Below, piece by piece: positions 1 to 8,858 of a stretch of DNA of 64,000 nt; the first letter of the stretch is position 1, and every line of letters starts with the position of its first letter. Where the stretch lies: NCBI RefSeq assembly GCF_000317305.3, contig NC_023036.2:1116001-1180000 (forward strand). Direction: 5' to 3'. The DNA is from Mycolicibacterium neoaurum VKM Ac-1815D (GTDB lineage Bacteria > Actinomycetota > Actinomycetes > Mycobacteriales > Mycobacteriaceae). The translations under genes were made by a program, and so were the position numbers. Below the pieces are notes generated by a model. The model did no database searches and was not told the origin of the DNA. It saw only the letters and a list, made by a program, of their open reading frames with translations.

Positions 1-296
1 GCAACCAGCCGGCGCTGGAAGAGGCCGCCTCGCGCGTCGAAGAGGTCACCGACCAGGCTGTCGAGCTGACCCAGGATGCGCTGGGCACCGTCGCCAGCCA
101 GACCCGCGCGGTCGGTGAGCGCGCCGCCAAGCTGGTCGGCGTCGAGCTGCCCAAGCGCGCCGAGGCCGCCGAGCCCGCCAAGGCCGCCCCGGCCAAGAAG
201 GCTCCGGCCAAGAAGGCCACCCCTGCCACCGCCGCCAAGAAGGCCGCCGCTCCGGCCGCCAAGAAGGCTCCGGCCAAGAAGGTCACCCAGAAGTAG
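1..296 (+). CDS. hbhA: Heparin-binding haemagglutinin, C-terminal part
   Basis: Only the last 97 codons are in the window; the gene starts upstream. HbhA is a surface adhesin of mycobacteria that binds heparan sulfate through a lysine-rich tail. The visible part begins with a helical, Glu/Ala-rich stretch ([11 protein letters not shown]), the end of the coiled-coil region, and then becomes an Ala/Pro/Lys tail with repeated [12 protein letters not shown] units, ending KKVTQK. That tail is the heparin-binding and methylated domain of the family. The two small genes that follow are those that follow hbhA in other mycobacteria. Identification is confident; the N-terminal domain cannot be assessed. 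Confidence 0.93.
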   Translation, partial: NQPALEEAASRVEEVTDQAVELTQDALGTVASQTRAVGERAAKLVGVELPKRAEAAEPAKAAPAKKAPAKKATPATAAKKAAAPAAKKAPAKKVTQK

Positions 297-333
297 GTTC
301 GCCAACAAGGTGGCACCCGCATAGGCTGCAAGT

Positions 334-618
334 GTGATGCTTGCAAACCTGGCGGGTGCCATTCTTTTTGCCCTGGGCATTGTCGTTGCGCTGGTGGGCC
401 TCTACGCGTTCATCCACGCCGCGATGCAGCGCCCGGACGCCTACACCGCCGCGGGCAAGCTCACCAAGCCGGTGTGGCTGTTGATCCTCGGCGCGGGAGT
501 GCTGTTGAGCCTGCTGATCAGCGGCGGGTTCGGTGCCGCGATCGGCGCTTGCGCCGCCGGTGTGTATCTGGTCGACGTGCGGCCCAAACTGCTGGAGATC
601 CAGGGAAAGTCGCGCTGA
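334..618 (+). CDS. DUF2516 family small membrane protein
   Basis: A 94-residue membrane protein resembling the Rv0476 family (DUF2516), of unknown function. A first hydrophobic helix covers about residues 4-28 ([20 protein letters not shown]) and a second about 47-80, with a short hydrophilic loop containing TKPVW between them. The start could be GTG at 334 or the adjacent ATG at 337; both give essentially the same protein. It lies 37 bases after hbhA and four bases before the next gene, so the three probably share a transcript. No catalytic residues are visible. Confidence 0.85.
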   Translation: MMLANLAGAILFALGIVVALVGLYAFIHAAMQRPDAYTAAGKLTKPVWLLILGAGVLLSLLISGGFGAAIGACAAGVYLVDVRPKLLEIQGKSR

Positions 619-622
619 ACCG

Positions 623-1036
623 ATGCGTCACCGCGATATCGCAGCCGTCGTCCTCTGCTCGGCGGGGCTGCTGCTGGCCGGCCCGGCGGCCATCTCGACC
701 GCCGAGACCGAACCGGCCTATATCGATCACACCGAATGGGTGCAGTGGGGCGACCTGAAGAGCCTGCGCGTGTATCCCACGGCCCTCGGCCGCTCGCAGG
801 CCGCGATTCCCGGTACCCAGGCCCAGCAGAACCAGGCCTGGTCGCAGGTGCTGTCGCTGGCCCCGGAGGCCGATATCCCAGGTATGCAGTCCCAGTTCAA
901 CTGCCACTGGCAGTTCGCCGAGTTCGTCGAGCCCGGTAAGACGAGCTGGAATCTGGAGCCGTGGCGGCCCGTCGTCAGCGACGCCGAACTCGTTGCCGCC
1001 GGCTGTAATCCCGGCGGCACCGAAGAACCGTTCTAG
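623..1036 (+). CDS. Secreted DUF2599 family protein
   Basis: A 137-residue exported protein related to Rv0477 (DUF2599), function unknown. The N-terminus has a classical signal peptide: MRHRD, a hydrophobic core around residues 8-24, and a small-residue cleavage region near AISTAETE. The mature part carries two cysteines (in NCHWQF and AAGCNPGG) that could form a disulfide, and is rich in tryptophan. I chose ATG 623 because it follows the previous stop by four bases and is the only start giving a signal peptide; the frame is open further upstream but that part overlaps the preceding gene. It ends directly against the stop of a convergent gene. Confidence 0.85.
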   Translation: MRHRDIAAVVLCSAGLLLAGPAAISTAETEPAYIDHTEWVQWGDLKSLRVYPTALGRSQAAIPGTQAQQNQAWSQVLSLAPEADIPGMQSQFNCHWQFAEFVEPGKTSWNLEPWRPVVSDAELVAAGCNPGGTEEPF

Positions 1037-1948
1037 CTAGGGCAATCCGGCGAAACACGGGTCGCCGCCGGCGCCGCTGCGGCCCGGGGGCATGACACCG
1101 TTGCGGGTGGAGAACTTCGCGACCACGCCGGTATCGGTGACCTCGACGCTGTCGGCGTGGATGCCCATCGGGTAGTTCTCGGTCATCTGCTTGAGGAACG
1201 CGTCCAGCGCAGGCTGGACGCTCTCACGCGGGAGCACGAAGCCCAGGCCGGTCAGGCGCTCGACGGTCAGCGTCAGCTCCTGGTTACGCACCACGGGCTT
1301 GGCGACGATGCTGCCCAGCGTGCCCTGCAGTTCCACGGTCCCGTCGGCGGGGTTGGTGGTCACACCGTTGACGAAGCTGCCGACCAGCGGAACGGCGTTT
1401 TGGATGGTGCGCTTGATGCCATCGGTCGACCACGTGATGGTGGCGTCCAGCGCGCCCACGGTGCCCGGTGACTCGGGGTTTCCGGTGACCCGGACATCGT
1501 TGATGACGATCTCGGCCTTCATCCCCTCGGCTTCACGGATGCGGTTGCCCGCCGTGGTCGCGGTGATGTTGTTGTAGTTCTTGGCGAAGTGCTGCAGCAG
1601 GAACGGCCGGGGGCCGAACGATACGTCGACGTTGTCCTGCACGACGCAGGAGGTGACCCGCGAGACGGTGTCGTCGGCGATCTTGCGTGCGATCAGCTCG
1701 GCGCCGACGACGCCGGCCAGCGCCAGGGCGGCGACGATCACCACCACCAGCACGATCGACAGCGGATCCCGGAAGAGCTTCGTGAACTTGTTCGAGCTCG
1801 ACGGCGGGGACGGTGGCGGGCTCGAGGGGGGAGTCGATATCGGGGTCGATGTGGACGTCGACACCGTCGGTTCGGCGGGCGCTGCTGCCGGCGCTTCGGA
1901 CGGCGGCGGGTTCACACCGTCGGTGGGGCGGGCCCAGGGATCGGTCAC
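1037..1948 (-). CDS. DUF2993 (LmeA-like) membrane-anchored protein
   Basis: 303 residues, related to Rv0479c. The first 55 residues are a Pro/Ser/Thr-rich cytoplasmic tail; one transmembrane helix follows at about 63-87 (SIVLVVVIVAALALAGVVGA), and the rest, presumably periplasmic, matches the DUF2993 pattern (VSFGPRPFLLQHF, then beta-rich sequence). LmeA, the characterised relative, is a phospholipid-binding periplasmic protein linked to lipomannan synthesis; whether this paralogue shares that role is unknown. The GTG start overlaps the stop of the upstream hydrolase gene by four bases, so the two are translationally coupled. Its stop abuts the convergent DUF2599 gene, where M. tuberculosis has deoC. 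Confidence 0.82.
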   Translation of the reverse strand: MTDPWARPTDGVNPPPSEAPAAAPAEPTVSTSTSTPISTPPSSPPPSPPSSSNKFTKLFRDPLSIVLVVVIVAALALAGVVGAELIARKIADDTVSRVTSCVVQDNVDVSFGPRPFLLQHFAKNYNNITATTAGNRIREAEGMKAEIVINDVRVTGNPESPGTVGALDATITWSTDGIKRTIQNAVPLVGSFVNGVTTNPADGTVELQGTLGSIVAKPVVRNQELTLTVERLTGLGFVLPRESVQPALDAFLKQMTENYPMGIHADSVEVTDTGVVAKFSTRNGVMPPGRSGAGGDPCFAGLP

Positions 1949-2760
1949 GCAGTCGATTGTGCCTTAGCGAACCGGACGCGGTTAACCAGCACCGCGATGG
2001 CGTCCCGGGCCTTCGCGGCGGCGGCAAGGTCGATATCGGTGACCACCAGCTGCGGATCGGCCTCGGCGGCGGCGATGATCTCGCCGGTCGCCGAGGCGAC
2101 CAGGCTGCCCCCGACACCGGTCGGGCCCAGTGCGGCGATCTCATTGCCGGGGTAGGCCTGCCCGACGGCCGCCACGATGCCGGTGGTGTCGATGGCCCTG
2201 GCCCGGGCCAGCAAGGTCCACTGGTCGAGCTTGCCCGGGCCGGTGCCCCACGACGCGTGCACCGTGATGAGCTGTGCACCGCGATCGGCGAGCTCGAGGT
2301 AGAGCTCGGGAAAGCGGATGTCGTAGCACAGTGTCAGCCCGACGCCCACGCCGTCGACGTCGATGACGGTGGGCTGTGAGCCGGGGGCGACGGTCGCGGA
2401 TTCGGTGAAGCCGAACGCGTCGTAGAGGTGGATCTTGTCGTAGTGCGCGTCGACGCCCGCACCGACGGCCAGCAGGGTGTTGGTGACCCGGCCGGCGGGC
2501 GCTTCGTCGGCCGGGCGGAACATGCCGGCCACGACGGTGATGCCGGTGCGCGCGGCGATCCGGCGCACCCCGTCGGCCCAGCGGCCGTCCAGCGGTTCGG
2601 CCACCGGCCCCAGTGGCACCCCGAACCGGCACATGGTCGCCTCCGGGAACAACACCAACCGGGCACCGGCCTCGGCGGCCTCGGCGGCGTACCGGTCGAC
2701 CAGCTCGAGATTGGCCGCCGGGTCGGTACCGGACCGGATCTGAGCCAGGGCAATCCGCAT
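1945..2760 (-). CDS. Carbon-nitrogen (nitrilase-superfamily) hydrolase
   Basis: A 271-residue cytoplasmic hydrolase of the nitrilase superfamily, orthologous by position to Rv0480c. The Glu-Lys-Cys triad is complete: Glu in LFPEAT (about residue 45), Lys in [13 protein letters not shown] and Cys in [12 protein letters not shown]. Family members cleave amide bonds; the closest functional group is the omega-amidase/Nit2-like branch, but the substrate cannot be read from sequence. ATG 2760 gives the family's usual MRIALAQ start, although the frame stays open upstream. It lies 10 bases downstream of the methyltransferase gene and overlaps the following gene by four bases. Confidence 0.9.
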   Translation of the reverse strand: MRIALAQIRSGTDPAANLELVDRYAAEAAEAGARLVLFPEATMCRFGVPLGPVAEPLDGRWADGVRRIAARTGITVVAGMFRPADEAPAGRVTNTLLAVGAGVDAHYDKIHLYDAFGFTESATVAPGSQPTVIDVDGVGVGLTLCYDIRFPELYLELADRGAQLITVHASWGTGPGKLDQWTLLARARAIDTTGIVAAVGQAYPGNEIAALGPTGVGGSLVASATGEIIAAAEADPQLVVTDIDLAAAAKARDAIAVLVNRVRFAKAQSTA

Positions 2761-2770
2761 GGGCTCGAGG

Positions 2771-3622
2771 CTAGCCGTGCCCGGCGACGGTCGCCCACGG
2801 CACCGAGAGCACCCCGTCGCGCAGTCGTCTCCGCGGCGGGTCCACGGCGAAACCCTCGGCGCGCAATTGTTCGAGCATCGCCCGCCAGCGCACTCGCGGG
2901 CCGAACACCCCGTGCCCGGCCGCGCCGGCCCAGGCCCGGTCGGCGGCCGCCAGCAGGGCGTGGACCGGTTGCCCGTCGACATTGCGGTGGATGAGGATCT
3001 TGGGCAGTCGCTCGGCCAGATCCGACGGCCTGTCGATATCGAACGGATCGCACGCCAGGGTCAGGCTGAGCGGCCCGTCGGCGTCCAGGAGCACCCAGCA
3101 GCAGCGCCGCCCGAGCTCGTCGCAGGTGCCGTCGACCAGCAGGCCGCCCGGAGCCAGCCGCCGGCACAGCTGCGCCCAGGCCGGCTCGACCTGCTCGACC
3201 GGATACTGGCGCAGCACGTTGAACGCGCGCACCAGTACCGGACGCAACCCGGCAAGCTCGAACCCGCCGAGCCCGAATTGCACTGCGGCCGTGGCCGATC
3301 GCTGAGCGATGCGCACCCGCTCCGGGTGGATCTCCAGGCCCGTCACCTGCACGTCGGCGCGCACCGTCTGCAATCGCGCGGCCAACTCCAGCGTCGTGAT
3401 GGGCAGTGCGCCGTAGCCGAGATCCACCACCAGCGGGTCGGTGGCGGCGTGCAGGGCGGCCCGCACCCGCGGCGAATGCACGAGCCAGCGGTCGCTGCGG
3501 CGCAGCCGGTTGTACCCCGTGGTGCCACGCGTCGGCGAGCCGACGGGTTTGCCCTGTGGCGAGCCGACGGGTTTGCCCTGTGGCGAGCCGACGGGTTTGT
3601 TCAGCTGCGGTCCCTGACCCAC
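2771..3622 (-). CDS. Class I SAM-dependent methyltransferase, repeat-extended N-terminus
   Basis: 283 residues. A Rossmann-type SAM site is visible around residues 64-80 ([18 protein letters not shown]), followed by a second acidic strand end ([11 protein letters not shown]), so a methyltransferase is very likely; the substrate is unknown. The first 30 residues are unusual: an eight-residue unit KPVGSPQG is repeated almost three times, encoded by a 24-bp tandem repeat. The GTG at 3622 overlaps the upstream DUF2505 gene by 22 bases. The true start could instead lie after the repeat. I do not remember this gene between the Rv0480c and Rv0481c orthologues of M. tuberculosis, so it may be specific to part of the genus. 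Confidence 0.8.
   Translation of the reverse strand: MGQGPQLNKPVGSPQGKPVGSPQGKPVGSPTRGTTGYNRLRRSDRWLVHSPRVRAALHAATDPLVVDLGYGALPITTLELAARLQTVRADVQVTGLEIHPERVRIAQRSATAAVQFGLGGFELAGLRPVLVRAFNVLRQYPVEQVEPAWAQLCRRLAPGGLLVDGTCDELGRRCCWVLLDADGPLSLTLACDPFDIDRPSDLAERLPKILIHRNVDGQPVHALLAAADRAWAGAAGHGVFGPRVRWRAMLEQLRAEGFAVDPPRRRLRDGVLSVPWATVAGHG
3534..3600 (-). repeat. 24-bp tandem repeat, 2.8 copies
   Basis: Two identical 24-bp units (3534-3557 and 3558-3581) and a third cut at 19 bases (3582-3600). On the coding strand each unit encodes eight residues of the KPVGSPQG type at the N-terminus of the methyltransferase. The array stops at the edge of the upstream DUF2505 stop codon (3601-3603). The unit length is a multiple of three, so changes in copy number would keep the reading frame. 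Confidence 0.95.
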
Positions 3623-4107
3623 GTCTCGGTGAACTCCTGCTCCAGACGGACCATCTCGGCCAGTTGGCCACCGATGAAGCCCTCGATCTTGCCGCCCACC
3701 AACGGGATGCGCACCTCGGTCACGACACGGACGTCCAGCTGGGCACCGTCGGCGCTGTCACGCAATGCGGCCTTCCCGGTGACCCGTACCGGTGCACCGG
3801 GCACCGTACCGGTGATGGTGCCCGAGGTCCGCCCGTCGACGATCGGTGCCCACGATTCGGTGCGCACCAGTGTCAGGTCGCCGGAATGGAGTTGGCTGAC
3901 GAAGCCGGGCAGGCGGTGGAACCGCACGATCTGCGTGGTGCCGATGTCCAGGCCGCCGTCGGGGCGGGTGGCCAGCTCGTCGAGGTTGACCGCGTCGCAA
4001 CCGGACTTCTCCAGCCGCTCGAGCCAGTACGTCCGGTCGGTGAAGGCCTCGAACAACTCCGTGACGCTGCATCCGTACGCGGCCGCCATGTCATGGGTAC
4101 GCGGCAT
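3601..4107 (-). CDS. DUF2505 (SRPBCC-fold) protein
   Basis: 168 residues, related to Rv0481c. The sequence fits the DUF2505 family of the START/SRPBCC ligand-binding fold: an N-terminal segment with [10 protein letters not shown], then alternating strands, and a long C-terminal helix ([22 protein letters not shown]). Function and ligand are unknown. The ATG at 4107 is preceded seven bases upstream by a reverse-strand -10 hexamer TAGCGT (4115-4120), so the transcript is probably leaderless. Only 25 bases separate it from the divergent murB start, so the two promoters overlap. Confidence 0.85.
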   Translation of the reverse strand: MPRTHDMAAAYGCSVTELFEAFTDRTYWLERLEKSGCDAVNLDELATRPDGGLDIGTTQIVRFHRLPGFVSQLHSGDLTLVRTESWAPIVDGRTSGTITGTVPGAPVRVTGKAALRDSADGAQLDVRVVTEVRIPLVGGKIEGFIGGQLAEMVRLEQEFTETWVRDRS

Positions 4108-4132
4108 AGTCGGCACGCTACCGTTAGCGTCC

Positions 4133-5188
4133 GTGGTCAGTCCGACTTTCGCCGGTGCGGCGGTTGCCGAGAACGTCGCCATCGCCCCGTGGACGACATT
4201 GCGCGTCGGTCCGGTGGCGCGGCGTCTGATCACCTGCGATAGCACCGAACAGCTGATCGCCACGCTGACGGCGCTACCGGTCTCCGAGGATGTGCTGGTG
4301 CTGGCCGGTGGATCCAATGTTGTCCTCGCCGACGATCTCACCGGACTGACGGTGGTCCGGATCGCCACCACCGGCATCTCGGTGGACGGTGCGGTGCTGC
4401 GGGCCGAGGCGGGCGCGCTGTGGGACGACGTCGTGGTGGCCGCGCTGGCGCACGGTCTCGGTGGCCTGGAGTGCCTGTCGGGTATCCCCGGATCCGCCGG
4501 GGCCACCCCCGTCCAGAACGTGGGCGCCTATGGCGCGGAGGTGGCCGACACCATCTCCCGGGTGCGGATCCTGGACCGCCGGACGGGGCTGACCGAATGG
4601 GTGGGTCCGCACCGGCTGGAGTTCGGTTACCGGCACAGCGTGCTGAAGCACCAGTCGGCCGTCATCGTCGCCGAAGTCGAGTTCACCCTCAACGCCGACG
4701 GTCTGTCCGCGCCGATGCGCTACGGCGAACTGGCCGCCCGCCTCGGCGCCGAGCCGGGGCAGCGGGTCGAGCCGGACCGGGTGCGCGCGGCGGTGCTGCA
4801 GCTGCGTGCCGCCAAGGGCATGGTGCTCGACGAGGACGACCATGACACCTGGAGCGTCGGATCGTTCTTCACCAATCCGGTCGTCACCGAGCAGGCCTAC
4901 GAGCGGCTGCGGGACGCCCTCGACCGGCCGGTTCCGCACTATCCGGCCCCCGACGGGGTCAAGCTGGCCGCCGGCTGGCTCGTCGAGCAGGCCGGTTTCG
5001 GCAAGGGATATCCCGGCGACGATGGGCTCGCGCGGTTGTCCACCAAGCATGCGCTGGCCCTGACCAACCGCGGCGGCGCCGGCACCGCCGATGTCCTGGC
5101 CCTGGCCAGGGCCGTTCGGGATGGTGTCCGCGCACGATTCGGGATCGAACTCACACCCGAGCCCGTACTGGTCGGCTGCGTGCTCTAG
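4133..5188 (+). CDS. murB: UDP-N-acetylenolpyruvoylglucosamine reductase
   Basis: 351 residues. MurB is the cytoplasmic FAD enzyme that uses NADPH to reduce UDP-GlcNAc-enolpyruvate to UDP-MurNAc, the second committed step of peptidoglycan synthesis. Visible signatures: the FAD-binding [10 protein letters not shown] (about residue 59), [19 protein letters not shown] (about 115-133) and the catalytic serine region [11 protein letters not shown] (about 241). It is a type I MurB by length. I chose GTG 4133: a TACCGT hexamer at 4119-4124 lies eight bases before it, and the protein then begins just ahead of the conserved APWTTLRVG. Cell-wall genes continue downstream with the L,D-transpeptidase. 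Confidence 0.95.
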   Translation: MVSPTFAGAAVAENVAIAPWTTLRVGPVARRLITCDSTEQLIATLTALPVSEDVLVLAGGSNVVLADDLTGLTVVRIATTGISVDGAVLRAEAGALWDDVVVAALAHGLGGLECLSGIPGSAGATPVQNVGAYGAEVADTISRVRILDRRTGLTEWVGPHRLEFGYRHSVLKHQSAVIVAEVEFTLNADGLSAPMRYGELAARLGAEPGQRVEPDRVRAAVLQLRAAKGMVLDEDDHDTWSVGSFFTNPVVTEQAYERLRDALDRPVPHYPAPDGVKLAAGWLVEQAGFGKGYPGDDGLARLSTKHALALTNRGGAGTADVLALARAVRDGVRARFGIELTPEPVLVGCVL

Positions 5189-5203
5189 GTACTCTTGGTC
5201 CAC

Positions 5204-6550
5204 GTGAGACCCCCCGCCGAGTCCGAGAACGCGCCGCTGAGCCGGCGTCGTGCGCTCGCATTGATGGGCTTGGGCGGTGCCGGACTGCTGGCGGCCTGCG
5301 CCGGTAAGCCCGCCGGAACTTCCCAAGCCGAGGAATCCGCCGCCGCCAAGGCGCCTACCGTCACGCTGACCCCGGACGATGCGGCCACCGACATCACCCC
5401 GACGTCGCCAGCCGGAGTGGTCGTCAGCGACGGCTGGTTCCAGAAGATCGCCCTGACCAATGCCAACGGCAAGGTGGTCGCCGGCAAACTCAACCGCGAC
5501 CGCACCGAATTCACCGTCTCCGAACCGCTGGGCTACGGGGCCGAATACACCTGGTCCGGTTCGGTGGTCGGCCAGGACGGCCAGGCGGTACCCGTCACCG
5601 GCGGCTTCCGCACGGTGAACCCGCAGACCACCGTCAACGGTCAGTTCCAGTTGTCCGACGGTCAGACCGTCGGCGTCGCGGCGCCGATCATCCTGCAGTT
5701 CGACGCGGCGATCGCCGACGAGCACCGCGCGGACGTGGAGAAGGCGCTCAAGGTCACCACCACCCCGGCGGTGGAGGGCAGTTGGGCCTGGCTACCGGAT
5801 GAGGCCGGTGGTTCGCGGGTGCACTGGCGGACCAAGGATTACTACCCGACCGGCACCACCGTGCATGTGGACGCCGACCTCTACGGGGTGAAGTTCGGGC
5901 CGCAGGCCTACGGCGCGGCCGACTCGACGCTGGACTTCACCATCGGGCGTCGCCAGGTGGTCAAGGCCGAGGCCTCCAGCCACCGCATCCAGGTGCTCGA
6001 CGGTGCGGGCGCGGTCATCATGGACTTCCCGTGCAGCTACGGCGAGGGCGACCTGGACCGCAACGTCACGCGCAGCGGTATCCACGTGGTCACCGAGAAG
6101 TACGAGGACTTCTACATGACCAACCCGGCCGCGGGTTACGCCAACGTGCGGGAACGCTTCGCGGTGCGCATCTCCAACAACGGCGAGTTCATCCACGCCA
6201 ACCCGGCCAGCTCGGGCGCCCAGGGCAACAGCAACGTCACCAACGGGTGCATCAACCTCTCGCTGACGGATGCCGAACAGTACTTCCAGACCGCGATGTA
6301 CGGCGACCCGGTCGAGGTGACCGGCACCCGCATCGACCTGTCCTACGCCGATGGTGACATCTGGGACTGGGCGGTGCCGTGGAGCGAGTGGCAGGCCATG
6401 TCGGCGCTGAGCAAGGACAGCCCGCCCTCGGGCATTCCGGTGACCGCTCCGGTCACCCCGAGCGGCGCGCCGACGCCGTCGGGAACCCCGACCTCGACTC
6501 CGACATCGACCTCGACTTCGACCGCGGCGCCGACGACGGCGGGCCGTTAG
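5204..6550 (+). CDS. lprQ: L,D-transpeptidase lipoprotein (LprQ/LdtMt5 type)
   Basis: 448 residues. The N-terminus carries a lipoprotein signal: RRR, a hydrophobic stretch and the lipobox LAAC near residue 31. After a low-complexity linker come two Ig-like domains and the YkuD catalytic domain, which cross-links peptidoglycan stems 3-to-3. The nucleophile is Cys349 in VTNGCINLS and the upstream histidine is in FIHANPAS (about 331). The canonical (S/T)HGC reads TNGC here; I recall that LdtMt5 differs from the consensus in this motif but could not check. The tail is Thr/Ser/Pro-rich. GTG 5204 was chosen because a TACTCT hexamer (5190-5195) lies eight bases before it. It follows murB by 15 bases. 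Confidence 0.9.
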   Translation: MRPPAESENAPLSRRRALALMGLGGAGLLAACAGKPAGTSQAEESAAAKAPTVTLTPDDAATDITPTSPAGVVVSDGWFQKIALTNANGKVVAGKLNRDRTEFTVSEPLGYGAEYTWSGSVVGQDGQAVPVTGGFRTVNPQTTVNGQFQLSDGQTVGVAAPIILQFDAAIADEHRADVEKALKVTTTPAVEGSWAWLPDEAGGSRVHWRTKDYYPTGTTVHVDADLYGVKFGPQAYGAADSTLDFTIGRRQVVKAEASSHRIQVLDGAGAVIMDFPCSYGEGDLDRNVTRSGIHVVTEKYEDFYMTNPAAGYANVRERFAVRISNNGEFIHANPASSGAQGNSNVTNGCINLSLTDAEQYFQTAMYGDPVEVTGTRIDLSYADGDIWDWAVPWSEWQAMSALSKDSPPSGIPVTAPVTPSGAPTPSGTPTSTPTSTSTSTAAPTTAGR

Positions 6551-7305
6551 GTCCGGCGATTGATCCGGGAGCCGGTCGCGCCGGTCACCTGATCGCGCGG
6601 GCGCACCACGATCAGGTCCAGGTCGACGTGTGACGGCCGGCTGGCGACGAACCCGATGACCTCGGCGATGTCCTCGGCGACCAGCGGGGTCACCCCGGCG
6701 TACACCTTCTCGGCGCGGCCCTCGTCACCGTCGAAGCGGTTCAGTGAGAAGTCGGTCTTGACCATGCCCGGCGCAACTTCGGTGAGCCGCACGGGTTTTC
6801 CGAACAGCTCGCTGCGCAGGGTGCGGTGCAGCACGCCCTGGGCGTGCTTGGCCGAGGTGTAGCCCGATCCGTTGTCGTAGGTCTCCAGGGCGGCGATCGA
6901 GGTGACGGTGACGATGAGCCCGTCACCGGAGTCGATCAGCTTTCCCAGCAGCGCCTTGGTGACCTGCAGGGTGCCCAGCACGTTGGACTCCCACATCCAG
7001 CGCCAGTGCTCGATATCGGCCTCGGCCACCGACTCCAGGCCGCGGGCGCCGCCGGCGTTGTTGACGAGCACGTCGACGCGATCCAGCCGCTCGGCCAGCG
7101 ACGCGACCGCGGCCGGGTCAGTGACGTCCGCCACAATCGCGGTGCCGTCGATCTCGGCGGCCAGCGCCCGGATGGGGGCCTCGCGGCGGGCCACGCAGAC
7201 CACGTGAAAACCAAGGGAGGCAAGGGTTTTGGCGGTCGCTTCACCAATGCCGGCACTGGCGCCGGTGACCACCGCGACGCGGCGCTTGTCGGTTGAGGTC
7301 GTCAT
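6547..7305 (-). CDS. Short-chain dehydrogenase/reductase
   Basis: 252 residues, a classical SDR in the position of Rv0484c. The dinucleotide-binding TGASAGIG is at residues 14-21, NNAG at 82-85, and the catalytic Ser136, Tyr149 and Lys153 (YTSAK) are all present, so it should be an active NAD(P)H oxidoreductase of unknown substrate. The arginine pair after the first strand (ARRE) favours NADP(H). A reverse-strand TAGTGT hexamer (7313-7318) lies seven bases before the ATG, giving a leaderless mRNA. Its stop overlaps the convergent transpeptidase gene by four bases. Confidence 0.9.
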   Translation of the reverse strand: MTTSTDKRRVAVVTGASAGIGEATAKTLASLGFHVVCVARREAPIRALAAEIDGTAIVADVTDPAAVASLAERLDRVDVLVNNAGGARGLESVAEADIEHWRWMWESNVLGTLQVTKALLGKLIDSGDGLIVTVTSIAALETYDNGSGYTSAKHAQGVLHRTLRSELFGKPVRLTEVAPGMVKTDFSLNRFDGDEGRAEKVYAGVTPLVAEDIAEVIGFVASRPSHVDLDLIVVRPRDQVTGATGSRINRRT

Positions 7306-7360
7306 GGTGACAACACTAGGCCGCGGTATCCACCCGTCGCGCGGGAGGCGATCCCCGTGT

Positions 7361-7366
7361 TACCTT
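7361..7366 (+). promoter_or_regulatory. -10 element of a leaderless leader-peptide transcript
   Basis: TACCTT lies exactly six bases before the GTG at 7373, the spacing seen for leaderless mycobacterial transcripts in which the first transcribed base is the first base of the start codon. No clear -35 element is visible. It would drive the short poly-cysteine frame and then the ROK regulator gene. Confidence 0.6.
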
Positions 7367-7372
7367 GACGCC

Positions 7373-7450
7373 GTGATCTCGATCAGCCAGGCGAGCCGTC
7401 TCGCCGTGCGGAGTGCGTGTTGTTGTTGCGCACCCGCCGCGCCCTGCTGA
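7373..7450 (+). CDS. Poly-cysteine leader peptide (probable attenuator)
   Basis: A 25-codon frame starting GTG and ending TGA, with four consecutive cysteine codons (TGT TGT TGT TGC at 7418-7429) and a fifth as the last sense codon. Leaderless poly-cysteine short ORFs are described in mycobacteria as cysteine-responsive attenuators: ribosomes that stall for lack of Cys-tRNA change the mRNA fold and release the downstream ribosome-binding site. The same layout is seen here: a -10 six bases before the GTG, then 83 bases to the ROK gene start, with its Shine-Dalgarno GAGGA at 7521-7525. A possible weak hairpin lies at 7483-7502. The downstream pair (ROK regulator, mshA) fits, because mycothiol contains cysteine. 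Function is inferred, not shown. Confidence 0.72.
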   Translation: MISISQASRLAVRSACCCCAPAAPC

Positions 7451-7533
7451 CCCGAGGACCTCGTTCGTCCCGCTGAGTCGCCGGTGTGGCAGAAGCCCAC
7501 CCCTTCCACGACCCAGCCCAGAGGACACCCATC

Positions 7534-8814
7534 GTGAGCACCGCCACCGTTGTTCGTCAGACCCCCGCCGCCCACGCCAAGCGCGCCCTGCTGGCCCGCC
7601 ATCACATCGTCGCGCCGTCACTCAAGGTCGCCGAGGTGGCCGCGGCATCGGTCTTCGGTGCCGCCCGGCAGCGCGGACCGATCGCCCGTGACGCGATCGC
7701 CCGGGTCACCGGCCTGAGCATCGCCACGGTGAACCGCCAGGTCACCGCCCTGCTCGACGCCGGTGTGCTGCGTGAGCGGGCCGATCTCGCGGTGTCCGGG
7801 GCGATCGGCCGTCCCCGGATCCCGGTCGAGGTGAACCACGAGCCGTTTCTGACCCTCGGCCTGCACATCGGCGCCAAGACCACCAGCATCGTCGCCACCG
7901 ATCTGTTCGGCCGCACCCTCGATGTCGTCGAGACGCCTACCCCGCGCGGCAGCCAGAGCGCGGCGCTGGCCGCACTGGCCGGCAGCGCGAGCCGCTACCT
8001 GAGCCGCTGGCATCGGCGCCGCCCGCTGTGGGTCGGTGTCGCCAGCGGCGGCGTGGTAGACAGCACCTCGGGGTATCTCGACCACCCGCGGTTGGGCTGG
8101 GCCGAGGCGCCCGTCGGGCCGGTGCTTGCCGAGACGCTCGGGCTGCCGGTCTCGGTCGCCTCGCACGTGGACGCGATGGCCGGTGCCGAACTGCTGCTCG
8201 CCGTGCGCCGCCCGAACACGCAGGCCGGAACCAGCCTCTACGTGTATGCCAGGGAGACCGTCGGTTACGCGCTGTCCATCGGCGGGCGGGTGCACTCGCC
8301 GGCCAGTGGACCGGGCACCATCGCGGCGTTGCCGGTCAGCTCCGAATTGCTCGGTGGCTCAGGGAAACTGGAGTCGACCGTCAGCGACGAGGCGGTCCTC
8401 ACCGCGGCCAGGGCGCAGCGCATCATCCCGGCCGAGGGCCCCACCTCGACGATGGCGACGCTGCTGCGGGCCGCGCGCGGCGGCCACGAGGGAGCCCGCG
8501 CCCTGCTGGCCGAACGGGCCCGCGTGCTCGGCGAGGCGGTGGCCCTGCTGCGCGACATGCTCAACCCCGACGACCTCGTCGTCGGCGGGCAGGCCTTCAC
8601 CGAATATCCCGAGGGGATGGAACTGGTGGAGCGGGCGTTCGCGGACCGCTCGGTGCTGGGTGCGCGCGATATCCGCGTGACGGCGTTCGGCAACCGGGTG
8701 CAGGAGGCCGGTGCCGGTGTGGTTTCCCTCGGCGGCCTCTACGCCGACCCGATCGCCGCGATGCGCCGGGCGCAGCAGCGCCGCAGTGAGGCCGCGGTGC
8801 TCGGCGCGTCCTGA
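7534..8814 (+). CDS. ROK-family transcriptional regulator
   Basis: 426 residues, orthologous by position to Rv0485. An N-terminal winged helix-turn-helix is visible (about 38-85: [28 protein letters not shown]), followed by the ROK sugar-kinase-like fold: a GLHIGAKTT phosphate loop, GVASGGVVD and a C-terminal [13 protein letters not shown] regulators of the NagC/Mlc type bind sugars or sugar phosphates and repress or activate transport and amino-sugar genes. The cysteine-rich ROK zinc motif is not evident, so kinase activity is unlikely. The start is GTG 7534, with GAGGA eight bases upstream; a longer frame exists but lacks such support. It precedes mshA by 44 bases. Confidence 0.87.
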   Translation: MSTATVVRQTPAAHAKRALLARHHIVAPSLKVAEVAAASVFGAARQRGPIARDAIARVTGLSIATVNRQVTALLDAGVLRERADLAVSGAIGRPRIPVEVNHEPFLTLGLHIGAKTTSIVATDLFGRTLDVVETPTPRGSQSAALAALAGSASRYLSRWHRRRPLWVGVASGGVVDSTSGYLDHPRLGWAEAPVGPVLAETLGLPVSVASHVDAMAGAELLLAVRRPNTQAGTSLYVYARETVGYALSIGGRVHSPASGPGTIAALPVSSELLGGSGKLESTVSDEAVLTAARAQRIIPAEGPTSTMATLLRAARGGHEGARALLAERARVLGEAVALLRDMLNPDDLVVGGQAFTEYPEGMELVERAFADRSVLGARDIRVTAFGNRVQEAGAGVVSLGGLYADPIAAMRRAQQRRSEAAVLGAS

Positions 8815-8858
8815 TCCCGCAGGTTCCGCCGGTTTGCCGCAGGTGTAGACATGAGCTT

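Noticed and set aside
76..324. Pro/Arg-rich plus-strand frame at the left edge
   Set aside because: It is a shifted reading of the Lys/Ala tail of hbhA.
3534..3600. Short direct repeats considered as a CRISPR array
   Set aside because: The units are contiguous, without spacers, and lie in a coding frame; no cas genes are present.
2759..4132. A 458-codon upstream extension of the murB frame
   Set aside because: It covers two genes on the other strand and has no family similarity; murB proper begins at 4133.
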